This document shows, piece after piece, positions 11,774 to 22,850 of a stretch of DNA of 64,000 bases. The translations under genes and the position numbers were made by a program. The stretch is from Isoetes taiwanensis. Lineage: Eukaryota; Streptophyta; Lycopodiopsida; Isoetales; Isoetaceae. The notes under the pieces were generated by a model that saw only the letters and a program-made list of their open reading frames with translations, had not been told where the DNA came from and did no database searches. The first letter of the stretch is position 1. Each line of letters starts with the position of its first letter. The DNA lies in NCBI GenBank assembly GCA_021234155.1, contig JAJEKV010000128.1:1961736-2025735 (forward strand). The letters are read 5' to 3'.

Positions 11774-12744
11774 ATGGAGGAGGCCAAATTGGAAGACAAG
11801 TCATATGGAAGAACTAAATTAGGTAAGAGCAGAAGGATTGAGAAGATACATCATGAGCAAATAATGGCCATACTAGAAGATGAGGTTATACCTCAAAATT
11901 TCACAGAAGCTTTGGAAAGTATAGACAGAGACAAATGGGTAGCAGCCATGAATGAGGAGCTCAAATCCTTTGAAGAAACTAAAACTTATGAACTAGTAAA
12001 GTAAAATGGGAAACAAAATATTATTGGGAGTAAATGGCTTTATAAAATCAAACTGAACCCAGATGGAAGTAAAAAATATAAAGCCAGACTTGTGGCTCAA
12101 GGATACACTCAGAAAAAGGGCAGAGATTATGATGAAACATACTCTCCCATAGTAAAATTTACAAGTATCAGAATTCTTCTAGCTATGGCAAATGCCATGG
12201 ATCTAGAATTACATCACATGGATGTCAAAATAGCGTTTTTGAATGCCACACTTGAGGAGGAGGCATTTATGAAACAAGCTCCAGGCTATGAAAAAGGTAA
12301 GAACATGATCTGGAAATTGAATAGAGCTGTGTATTAAAACAATCACCAAGGGAATGGTACTTATGCATGAATCAATTTCTGCAAGAACAGGGATTTGAGA
12401 AGTTACAAAATGATGGAAATCTTTATAGGTTCAAACAAGGTGAAGCATATTGTATAATTGCATTATATGTAGATGATTGTATTATGATTGCAAACTCCAT
12501 GGAGGTTCTGAACTTGTGCAAGAATATTTTGAGATCTAGATTCCAAATGTCAGACTTAGGTGAATTGAAGAAATTCCTAGGCATAGAAGTTGACAGGAAC
12601 AGAAAGGAAAAATGGTTGAAGCTACATCAAGAGAAGCATGTAGAAAACATGCTTAAAAGATTCAACTTGACTGAAGCAAAAACAGCAAAGATCCCTATGG
12701 TTCCAGGTCATAAATTAACCGAACTACATGGAGGTGATGGATAA
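11774..12744 (+). pseudogene. copia reverse transcriptase (RVT_2), broken
   Basis: The frames give in order QNFTEALESIDRDKWVAAM, then SKWLYKIKLNPDG, ARLVAQGYTQKKGRDYDETY, SPIVKFTSIR, HHMDVKIAFLNATLEEE and, after a frame change, EQGFEKLQNDGNLYRF and the catalytic LYVDDCIM (YVDD at 12466-12477), then FQMSDLGELKKFLGIEVDR. This is the standard RVT_2 series of Ty1/copia polymerases. A TAA at 12002-12004 and a break at about 12335, where the expected GLKQSPREWY string is out of frame, make it non-functional as written. Confidence 0.88.
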
Positions 12745-12948
12745 AGACATGATACAAATGCGGAATGTTCCATACAGGGCTTTAATTGGGTGTTTATTGT
12801 ACTTAACAAATAGTACTCGACCTGATATGTCATATTCAGTTAATACCACAATCCAACCAAAGAACACTGGGAGGTTGCCAAAAGAATTCTTAGATACCTC
12901 AAAGGAACTGCAAGTCATGGTATTTGCTTTACATCCAAAAATCTAATT

Positions 12949-13446
12949 ATGAAATGTTATAGTGATGCAGATTGGGGAGGGATGCAATCTAGGGAGATCA
13001 ACCCTCGTGGATATGCTATCTTCTTAGGTGGAGGAGTCATATCTTGGAGATGCAAAAAGCAAGCTCGGGCCGTGGCTATGAGTTCAGGCGAGTATGCTTG
13101 CAAAGCATCATTGGTAGCCAAAGAAGTGGTTTGGTTAAGAAGGTTGCTTGATGAACTACATTGCAAAACAAATTATGCCCTGAGAGATATGGTGGGGGCG
13201 ACCAAAAGCTGCATAGCAATTGTTAAAAACCCTGTACAGCATGACAGGACAAAACACATTGAACTAAGCATACATTTCATAAGAGACTTAGCTGACAAAG
13301 GACTTATTCAGATGATGTATATTGAGACCAATAAGCAGGTAGCAGACATCTTTACCAAAGCCTTGGCAGAAAGTAAATATTCAGGTTTCAAGAGAGAGTT
13401 GAACGTGACAAATTCTCAAACTTATAAGCTGAAGGAGGAGTCATAA
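12949..13446 (+). pseudogene. copia RNase H domain, largely open
   Basis: A 165-codon open frame carries CYSDADWGGMQSREINPRGY, VISWRCKKQARAVAMSSGEY, TKHIELSIHFIRD and the terminal NKQVADIFTKAL motif typical of copia RNase H. The stop codon (TAA, 13444-13446) lies just inside the 3' LTR, preceded by the purine-rich tract aaggaggag that would prime plus-strand synthesis. A preceding frame at 12728-12946 holds the connection between RT and RNase H (YRALIGCLLYLTNSTRPDMS). Confidence 0.85.
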
Positions 13447-14310
13447 AATTTCAGCTTTATAAGTTTGGTACACTTCCATGAGAAGCAGTGGCAGTGGAAG
13501 TTTGGTCATTGCAAATACATTACAAGTGACAAGACTTTCATGAGAAGCAAAGTGCAAAGTGAAGGTACTAATGTGAGTTGAGATATGATGATTGCTATAA
13601 TTATTGTTGAAGCTCTTAAGAAGGAGAATATGTGCAAGATGATTTGAAAGCATTATGCAATGCGTACCATGACTTTCATGATGCGGAAGTAGCATACTAG
13701 AATCATGATGGATTATATGATTTACATGATTACCTAGGTTAATAATTGCCTAGGTAATGGTTACCTATATGATTTACTAAATTAAATCATATCCAATGGT
13801 CTAAACATTTGAGCGAGCTTATTCAAAGGCTTGAGCATGTGGGATAATTCCCTACGTTGAAGGCGTCTTCATTTAGCGGCTTGCGGATCGGTAGGCCTTA
13901 ACCGTGACCGCCTAAATAAATTGTGGAGATAATATTTGTGGATACGGCCCCGTGTGATTTGACCGGATCGATCAAGCTAAAAGGAGGAGAAGAGTTGAAG
14001 TGAAAGATCGTGGTCAAACAACTCATGCTTATTGGGTCAATGACCCGAGCCTCATGATAGAACCATTAGCATTTGATTTATTATTATTTGCTTGTATGAA
14101 GAACTGAAGTTTAAGTTGCATTATATGCTAGGATTATTTGAGAATGAATGACCACAACTTGGCTTCTCAAATACCTTGCATAATGACTTCATATGAATGA
14201 TTGATCAAATAGATTTGTGCATTTGAATGACAAATTGAATTGCAAGAGAAACTTTGCTAGTCATTTGTAAAGTGTTAAGCTTGCTATTATTTCCTGTGAT
14301 TTAACTATCA
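13441..14310 (+). repeat. 3' LTR of the copia element
   Basis: An 870-bp copy of the 5' LTR, starting TCATAAAATTTC (TC instead of TG) immediately after the polypurine tract and ending AACTATCA next to the CTGTG duplication. It contains the 20-base string catgagaagcagtggcagtg at 13477, also found in the LTR of the second copia element. Confidence 0.9.
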
Positions 14311-14929
14311 CTGTGCACAACTTGCTCTTACTAGACTGTTTGTCGGCAAGTGAAAACTCGAATCAGAAAAAAGGATTTCAATCAAAGCATTAAAAGACAA
14401 ACCCCTATTCTTTGATGCCTTCATGATGACCTGAATCCCTTTCAGGTCGTGATGATTTATCTTATTAGGTATATATATGGTACATTTAAGCTCCCTATTA
14501 CATGACCAATGTTGGTCAATCTCGATCTTATGATCTTACGATCTTATATCAATGGAATGTGAAGTCCCTAGCTGCACTTGATACGAGAAAGTTATTGGAC
14601 ATGCCTTTTTTCTTAGACATGCATAAGGGAAAAGTCCTCCTATTTCGTCTTCATGGTCCGATGACAAAATAAATTCAGTTGTATGATCTAATTAAACATC
14701 GATTGTACTAATGGGAAAAACATTTTTTTGCAAGAACGACTATATAATCATGTAATAAAATTGTTCCGTCACACTCACCCCGTTTTTGGTCCTTTGTTGA
14801 AAACATCGTTTTGGTAGGTCTACATGTCCCTGCTTTCAAAGAATCCTACATGTGGATTTGTGGAGGTGTGGTTTTGTTCGATAATGGTGTTCTTTTTAGG
14901 TGGACTAAAACATCCACTGTTGTTTTGTA

Positions 14930-15460
14930 GTTTCTTCTATTGTGATATGTCATTTTATAATACAATCCACCGTAGGAAATAATACTTGAATTTCTACATG
15001 TCTAATAATTCTATTGTCACATGTCTTTATAGATGTAGGAAAGAATATTTGATTCTCTACATGTCCTATACTTCCATTCACATGTCTTTATAGTAGTAGG
15101 ACAGAGTACTTTATTTGCTTAAGGCATTGTAGGAAAGAATACATGAATTACGACGTATGTGTAATACTTCTATTGTCACATGTCTTTATAGAAGTAGAAA
15201 AAGAATACTTGATTCTCACATATGTCATTGATGCTTCCATGTCACATGTCTTTATAGTAGTAGGACCACAAGACTTTTATTTGCTAAGGCATTGTAGGAA
15301 AGAATACATGAATTACGACATGTGTAATACTTCTATTGTCACATGTCTTTATAGAAGTAGGAAAGAATACTTGATTCTCTACATGTCCTATCCTTCCATA
15401 TCACGGATGTGCACGATTTGCTGCACGTGCACGATCACATGTCCTTATACTAGTATTCCA
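14930..15460. repeat. Tandem repeat, unit about 165 bp, about 2.5 to 3 copies
   Basis: Successive units share cacatgtctttataga-agtaggaaagaatacttgat and the companion string aaggcattgtaggaaagaatacatgaattacgac. The unit itself is made of two related halves (cacatgtctttatag occurs twice per unit). Copies begin near 15010, 15170 and 15335. There is no coding potential beyond a repeat-derived frame. Confidence 0.75.
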
Positions 15461-15519
15461 TGTAAGACAAGTTACTTCAACTACTTCAATTACTTAACAC
15501 ATATTCTTGCATAACAAAA

Positions 15520-16010
15520 CCATCAAGAATTTGATTTGTATTCCTTGAGGAAGTGCGGGACCATGCAACAAATCCCTAAGCATTAATGTCATAGGACCAC
15601 GCAAAATCCTAACAATATCCTAACATTTTGGATATTGTTAGAGAAAGACCATTAAACCACGCCTACATTTTTGCATAACAAACCATTAAGAATTGTGAGA
15701 TGTATTTTTTTATGGAGGATAGGACCATTGCAATAAATCCCCAAGCATTAAAATGGCAAGACCATGCAATATCCTAACATTATTCCCCATTTTGGATATC
15801 GTTAGTGGAACACCATTAAACCGTTCTTACATCTTGGTATAATTTTAGACCATTAAGAATTTGAGATGTAATTGTTTATGGGGAATAGGACCATTGCAAC
15901 AAATCCCCAAGCATTATAAAATGGCAAGACTATGCAATATCCTAACATTATCCCCATTTTGATATCATTAGTGGAACACCATTAAACCATGCCTACATCT
16001 AGTTGGTACT
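15520..16010. repeat. Second tandem repeat, unit about 160 bp, three copies
   Basis: Three imperfect copies begin near 15520, 15685 and 15849. They share ggaccattgcaacaaatccc, caagcattaaaatggcaaga, atatcctaacatta and agtggaacaccattaaacc. The family is distinct from the one immediately upstream. Confidence 0.75.
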
Positions 16011-16199
16011 AAGGTTCGCTATATAGACAATCCAATAGTTATCCACGCCATCCAATGGTTTTAATTGTATCTAATTTATCTTATCCAATGGTTCTTTCTA
16101 AGAATGCAATGGTTCTTTGAAAACAAGATAACTTATTGCACTTTAGACGATTTGCACTAAGAACATATCAAACCGCTTAAAGTGTCGCGCAATAATCGC

Positions 16200-19100
16200 G
16201 GTAGAAACCCAAGTGTTTTGTTGTTCGGCAAGCATAAAGGCTTTCAGGAATGGAGATTTGACTTCGCCATGTTGTCCTAAACAAAATTACCCTAGGGACC
16301 AAGTTACACGGCCATTTTTGCAAGCAAAAGAAACACAAACCCTCTACATGGCAAGATTACGCACCCTCCGCTTAAGGTCAATTCACTACTTAACATGTTG
16401 GGCATGAGCTGCTTTGGGCTTCCTGGAGGGGGGTGGTCTTCGCCTACCTAAACTTGGTCTCCGTGAGTAATGTCGATGTTTCGAGTCCGTTGGCGAGTCA
16501 TATCATTTCCCGAGGTGGGAGAGTTGCCCGGTCCGTGGCCAAGGACCTTCCTGAGAGGACCTTTGGGTCGAACCGCGTCTCGAAGGTTTTAGGGCCCGCC
16601 TTTCCGCCAACGCCTCCCACTACCCCTCATGACATTATGCAAGCCCCCTCGGTCCAACCGGCTGGGTATGGGCTCCAAAACGTAAACCCCGCGCCCTGCC
16701 GTGCTATTGTAGGGTTTACGCTATGGAGGTCGCTTTGGTCCGGTGCACTTGGGACATGGTCGAGCACCAGCGCTTGAAAACACGCAGGCAAAAAGAGAAA
16801 TTGCAAGAATGGGGGTTTGGATTTATTCTCCTCCTAGTTTTACAATTAAAAGTGTAGAGCCTTATTTCAATGGATGCAAAAATGGTGTTTTGGGGTCATT
16901 TAGGATTGGCTCAATCGGGATCGTAATATCTCAATAAAAACTCTATAACTTTTAAATATATTTTTCAGTTTTCATGGCTCCCCATGCATGTTTAGAAATG
17001 GTCCACCTAGTTATCAAAGAAGTGGTACACCCTAACATGCTTTTTTACCTCCACGCGTTTGGCCTCCAAACGTAAAACCCTGTGCGTTGCTAGGTTATTG
17101 TAGGGTTTACGTTATGGAGGTCGAGTTTTATTCAGTTGCACTTGAGACATGGTCGAGAAGCTGCAAATTGAAAACAAGAAGCAATAGAAACTGACGAAAT
17201 GGGGTTTGATTTACCGAGGAGGCTTTCCTATTGCTCCTCCGGAGGGCAAATGCCAATGCCTCCCTTCCCGAGCCCGGTTTCCCCTATCCGACCGCTGAAT
17301 TTCTCCATTCAAGTAACTTGCTTCGAAAGGTGTTCAAACAAATTCAAGATCTATCCGGGAGAACATATCAAACCGCAAAGTGTCCTCGCAATGACCGTAG
17401 AAACCCAAGTGTTTTGTCGTCGGCAAAGACAAAGGCTCGGAATGGAGATTTGACTTCGCCATGTCGTCCGAAAACAAAATTACCCTAGAGACCAAGTTAC
17501 ATGGTCATTTTTGCAGCAAAAGAAGCACTTAACCTCTACAAAGAGCTTTAACCTCCGCTAAGGCCAATTCACTTAACGTGTTGGACATGAGCTACTTTGG
17601 CGCTTCCCGGAGTAGGGTGGTCTTCGCCCATGAAACTTGGTCTCCGTGGTAATGTCGATGTTTCGAGTCCGCTTGAGTCAAATCCTGGCTCCGGTGGGAG
17701 AGTTGCCCGTCTGTGGCCAAGGACCTTCCGTGAGAGGACCTTTTGGGTCGAATCGCTCGAAGGTTTTAGGGTCTGCCCTCGGGCGCCAATGCCCTCCCAC
17801 CACCCTCATGACATTGTGCAAGATCCTGGTCCAATTTGGATTGGTATGGCCTCCAAAACGTAAACCTTGTGCGCTTGCTAGGTTATTGTAGGGTTTACGT
17901 TATGGAGGTCGAAGTTTTATCTTTTTTGCACTTTGAGACATGGTTGAGAAGCTGCAGCTTGAAAACAAGAAACAATAGAAACCCATTTAAATGGGGTTTG
18001 ATTTTACCGAGGCGTGCTTTCCTACCGCTCCTCCCGAGGGCAAATGCCAATGCATGCCTTCCCGATCTCGGCTTCCCCTATCCCGACCGCTGAATTCTCC
18101 ATTCAAGTAACTTGCTTCCGAAAGGTGTTCAAAAATTCAAGATCCGTCCGGGAGAACATATCAACCGCAAAGTGTCCCGCAAATAATCGCGTAGAAACCC
18201 AAGTGTTTTGTCGCTCAAGCAGTACAAAGGTTCGGAATGGGGATTTGACTTCGCCATGTCGCCCAAAAAAGCCGGTGAAATTACCCCTAGGGACCTAAGT
18301 TACATGGTCATTTTCTGCAAAGAAAAGAAACACTAACCCTCTACATGGCAAAGATCCCTCGCACCCTCCGCCAAGGCCAATTCACTACTTAACGTGTTGG
18401 ACATGAGCTACTTTGGCGCTTCCCGGAGGCGAGGGGTGGTCTTATGCCCACTAAACTTGGTCTCCGTGGTAATGTCGATGTTTCGAAGTTCGCTGGCGAG
18501 TCGATCACGCCTGGGTGGGAGAGTTGCCCGTCCGTGGCCGTGGACCTTCCAAAGAGGACATTTTGGGTCAAAACGCCTCGGAAGGTTTTAGGGCACCGCC
18601 TTTCTTCGACGCCAACGCCCTCCCACTACCTCATGACATTGTGCAAGATCCTGGTCCAATCAGGAGTATAGCCTCCAAAACGTAAACCCCGCGGCCTTGC
18701 CGTGTTATTGTAGGGTTTACGTTATGGAGTGGAGGCTTTGGTCCATTGCACTTGGGACATGGTCGAACAGAAAATGCGTTTGAAAACACGAGGCAAAAGA
18801 GAAACCTTTAATGGGGTTTGGATTTAATCTCCTCCTAGTTTTGCAATTAAAAGTCTAGAGCGCTTTATGCAAGAGCAAAATTGTTTGGGATCACTCGGGT
18901 TGGCCAATAGATCGAAACTCTGTTATTTCATTCTCATGGCTCCCCATGCATGTTTAGAAATGGTCCACCTAGTTATCAAAGAAGTTTCCAGACGCTTTTG
19001 TTTCCAAAACGTAAACCCCCGGTGTTGCTAGGTTATTGTAGGGTTTACGTTATGGAGGTCGAAGTTTTATTCGATTGCACTTGAGACATGGTCGAGAAGT

Positions 19101-19930
19101 CGGCGATTGAAAACAAGAAGCAATAGAAACCCATTTAAATGGGGTTTGGATTTACCCCTCCTCCCAAAGGTCGCAATTAGAAGTCAAGAACACATTTTGT
19201 AGTAGCAAAATTTTTGGAATGATTCGGGATCGCCAATAGATCCAAACTCGTTATTTCAGTTGCCATGGCTCTGCATGCATGTTTGAAAAAGGTACACCTC
19301 AGTCCCAAGTAATAACCGACCACGTTTTGGCCTCCATAACGTAAACCCTACAATAACCGCAAGGCACGTGGTTTACGCTTTGAAGGCCATACCCCAGCTG
19401 CATTGGACCAGGATCTTGCACAATGTCATGAGGTAGTGGAAGGGTGTTGATGCCGTAAGGCGAGGCCCTAAAACCTTCCAAAAGCCGTTCACCCAAAATG
19501 TCCTCTCTCGAAGGTCCCCGCCACGAGGACGCAACTCTCCCCACCCTTTAACCGCGGATCCGACTCGCCAACGAACTCAAACATCGACATTACCCCGAGA
19601 CCAAGTTTCGCGGGCGTAAGACCACCCTGCCTCCGTGAAGCCAAAGTAGCTCGGGCGTCCAACACGCTCATAGTGAATTGGCCTTAGCTTGAGGTGCGAG
19701 AATATCACGCCATGTAGAGGGTTCGTGCTTCTTTTGTGCAAAAATGACCCGGTAACTTGGTCCCTAGGATAATCCATTTGTTTCGGACGACATGGCTAAG
19801 TCAAATCTCCATTCCGAGCCTTTGTACTGCCCAAATGACAAAGCACGTGGCTTTCTTACATGGTCGACTGCAGGACACTTTGCGGTTTGATATGTTCTCT
19901 GACAGATCTTGAATTTTTTTGAACCTCGTT
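16200..19930. repeat. Composite satellite-like array with palindromic core and terminal inversion
   Basis: Units of two lengths (about 330-390 bp and about 790-820 bp) recur in direct orientation up to about 19296. The reverse complement of a unit then occupies about 19300-19930. Every unit contains cctccaaaacgtaaaccc followed after a short spacer by gggtttacgttatggagg, an imperfect hairpin, at about 16672, 17068, 17850, 18672 and 19008, and inverted at 19331. Other shared blocks are acatggtcgagaag, catgacattgtgcaagatcc and ggctccccatgcatgttta. ORFs across the array are repeat-derived and show no domain. Confidence 0.8.
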
Positions 19931-20069
19931 TTGAAGCAGGTTACTTGAAGAGTGGATTCAACTGGCCGGATGGGAAACCGGCCCGGAAGGGAGGCATTGG
20001 CATTTGCCCTCCCAGAGGAGCACTAGTAGGAAAGCCTCGAACCTTTGTGATGTCCGCCTCCCGGGGTCC

Positions 20070-21640
20070 GGGCCCTCCAACATGCCACGTGAGCTCCAAC
20101 ATGCCACATAGGCTCCAACATGCCTCGTGGAGCATGCCACCTAGCATGCGTGCCACCTAGGCTCCAACATGCCACCTAGGCTCCAACATGCCAAGGTGGC
20201 TCCAACATGCCACCTAGGCTCATGCTGCCAAGGTGGCTCAAATATGCCACCTAGGCTCCAACATGCCACGAGGCTCCAAGATGCCACCCAGGCTCCAACA
20301 TGCCACACCTACGCCCAACATGCCACATTGGCTCCAACATGCCACCTAGCATGCCACCTAGGCTCCAACATGCCAATTGGGCTCCAACATGCCACGTGAG
20401 CTCCAACATGCCACATAGGCTCCAACATGCCAAGTTGGCTCCAACGTGCCACCTAGGCTCAGCTCTAGCATGCCACCTAGGCTCCAACATGCCACCTAGG
20501 CTCCAACATGCCAAGGTGGCTCCAACATGCCACCTAGGCTCCAACATGCCACCAAGGTGGCTCAAACATGCCATCTAGGCTCCAACATGCCACCTAGGCT
20601 CCAACATGCCACCCAGGCTCCAACATGCCCTCGTGAGCTCTAGCATGCCACCCAGGCTCCAACGTGCCACCTAGGCTCCAACATGCCACCTAGGTCCAAC
20701 ATGCCAAGGTGGCTCCAACATGCCACCTAGGCTCAAGCATGCCAAGGTGGCTCAAACATGCCACCTAGGCTCCAACATGCCATGCCCAACATGCCACCCA
20801 GCATGCCACCCAGGCTCCAACATGCCACACCGGCTCCAACATGCCAATGGGCTCCAACATGCCACGTAGGCTCCAACATGCCAAGTTGGCTCCAACATGC
20901 CACCTAGGCTCAAGCATGCCAAGGTGGCTCAAATATGCCATCTAGGCTCCAACATGCCACCAAGGCTTCAACATGCCAATGAGGCTCCAACATGCCACCT
21001 AGGCTCCAACATGCCACCTAGGCTCCAACATGCCACCTAGGCTCCAACATGCCACGTGGGCTCCAACATGCCACCTAGCATGCCACCCTAGGCTCCAACA
21101 TGCCACCCAGGCCTGGCCGCACCACGTGAGCTCCAACATGCCAAGTTGGCTCCAACGTGCCACCTAGGCTTCAGCATGCCAAGGTGGCTCAAATATGCCA
21201 CCTAGGCTCCAACATGCCACCATGGCTTCAACATGCCAATGAGGCTCCATGGGTCAAACATGCCACCCACGCCCAACATGCCACGCGGGCTCCTACATGC
21301 CAACGCGGCTCCAACATGCCACGGAGCTCCAACATGCCCTCGTGAGCTCTAGCATGCCACCTAGGCCCAACGAGGCCACCTAGGCTCCAACATGCCACCT
21401 AGGCTCCAACATGCCAAGGTGGCTCCAACATGCCAACTAGGCTCAAGCATGCCAAGGTGGCTCAAATATGCCACCATCAGCCCAACATGCCACGTAGGGT
21501 CGCAACATGCCACCTGGCTCCAACATGCCACGCGGAGCTCCCCAACATGCCACCTAGGCTCCAACATGTCAAGGTGGCCCCAACATGCCACCCTAGGCTC
21601 CAACATGCCAAGGTGGCTCCAACATGCCACCTAGGCTCCT
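20070..21640. repeat. 19-bp minisatellite array, about 1.57 kb
   Basis: The basic unit gccacctaggctccaacat (19 bp) repeats about 80 times with a variable centre: cctagg, aaggtgg, acgtgag, acattgg, aagttgg or acccagg. The spacer ctccaacatgcca is much more constant. Occasional units are shortened, for example ctagcatgcc. Because 19 is not a multiple of 3, a frame repeats every 57 bp, giving open frames on both strands that I do not regard as proteins. The array abuts the inverted unit of the preceding satellite. Confidence 0.92.
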
Positions 21641-22850
21641 TGCCAAACTCCTCTACCAAAAATCCAAAGGTTGTCATATTATTTTGCATAAAGTCCTAGC
21701 CATCACGCCCACGCCACCAACATCTCGCCATGTCATCCAAAATTTGCCAACATCACCCAATGAAAAGATAAAAGATGTACATCTATTCATTTTTGGCCTA
21801 GTCAAAACTTGAACTTGCTTGTTTGGCATCGCGATGTCACCAATTTTGAGTGCCACATCATCTTTTCCATGCTATTTTTGTGCCATAAGGGTAGCGACAC
21901 GCGCCGCCAAATCGACCACTTGTGGCAAGGCAGCCGACCCATAACGTGAACCCTATATTTTTGCATCGATGGAGACAAACGCGTTCTCGAGTGTGCATAG
22001 GGTCATCATCATGTCCAAATCACCCATATCTTGCCATGTCACCACCACATCAACCCATGGAAAACCGTAGTTGCACATTTTTATTTTATTTTTGGCCTAG
22101 TCAAAAGTTGGCATTGCTTACTTGGCATGACATGTCACCAATGGCATGCCACATCATCATGCATGTCAATAAAAGGTAACAAAAATTGCTCTAAGTTCTT
22201 AAAGTTTCCTTTTGTTTTGTCCTTGCAAAATTCCTATACAAAACCCTAAAAGTTGTCCTATTTCTTATGTTATCCATTTCTTGCAAAATGCCTCATATCT
22301 TGACATGTTGCCCAAACATTGTCATATCACCCCATAAAAGTCATGACCATGCAAGCGAAAGGGGTGGGCTTTAACTTGAAATTGATGGTTTCTAAGATTA
22401 CAATCTGAACATTAGATCCATAAGGGATTTTTTGTGACCTTGATGCGATTTACATATGCCAAACTAGAGATGTCAAGCTATAAACTAGTGTAGTCATATG
22501 TAGTTAAAGGATTTCTAGGAAAATCACTTGTATAGACCCGTGAAACGTTGTAGAGTATGATCAAGAATGGATGTAGTGGTGGACCGGAAGGTTACATTAT
22601 TAATGGAACTTGCAAAAAGTCTTTTCACCGGTCCTTGGCATGCGATTTGGTTGTGCTACTTTGCAAGGTGTGGTTGGAGTCCGCGTGGCATTTTGGAGCC
22701 TAGTTGGTCTTGCTTACTCGACGGCTGTGACATGTCAACGGTTGAAGTGCCACATCATCATATTACATGCCAACATTTGCATTGTGGGATGCTTACTATC
22801 CGAGATCCCAGATTTGACTATAAAATAGTGAACCCTTGTGGAGTGATGTA
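21641..22850. repeat. Dispersed imperfect repeats, about 150 bp
   Basis: Two copies, about 21715-21860 and 22010-22160, share tttttggcctagtcaaaa, gccatgtca and tgccacatcatc. A weaker relative occurs at about 22660-22780, ending agtgccacatcatcat. No gene is recognisable. Confidence 0.6.

Larger units (their letters stand above)
9342..14315 (+). mobile_element. Ty1/copia LTR retrotransposon, complete ends, integrase deleted
   Basis: The element runs from TGATAAAATTTC at 9347 to TTAACTATCA at 14310 (4964 bp) and is flanked by the 5-bp duplication CTGTG at 9342-9346 and 14311-14315. Internal order on the plus strand is gag (UBN2-like), zinc knuckle, a protease trace, the segment that normally precedes integrase, then directly the pre-RT linker, reverse transcriptase and RNase H. 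The integrase core expected between about 11570 and 11580 is missing, which explains the short length. All domains carry stops or frameshifts. It is therefore a defective copia copy that would need proteins supplied in trans. A primer-binding-like sequence just inside the 5' LTR (about 10204-10220) resembles the usual initiator-Met tRNA complement but is corrupted. Confidence 0.92.

Noticed and set aside
15520-16010. CRISPR-like array of repeats and spacers
   Set aside because: Units are about 160 bp, imperfect throughout and in a plant nuclear context; this is an ordinary tandem repeat.
20169-21699. Long open frames on both strands (Cys/His/Pro-rich and Trp/Gly-rich repeat proteins)
   Set aside because: They are simply the 19-bp minisatellite read in all frames; the period of 57 bp gives a 19-residue repeat on both strands without independent coding evidence.
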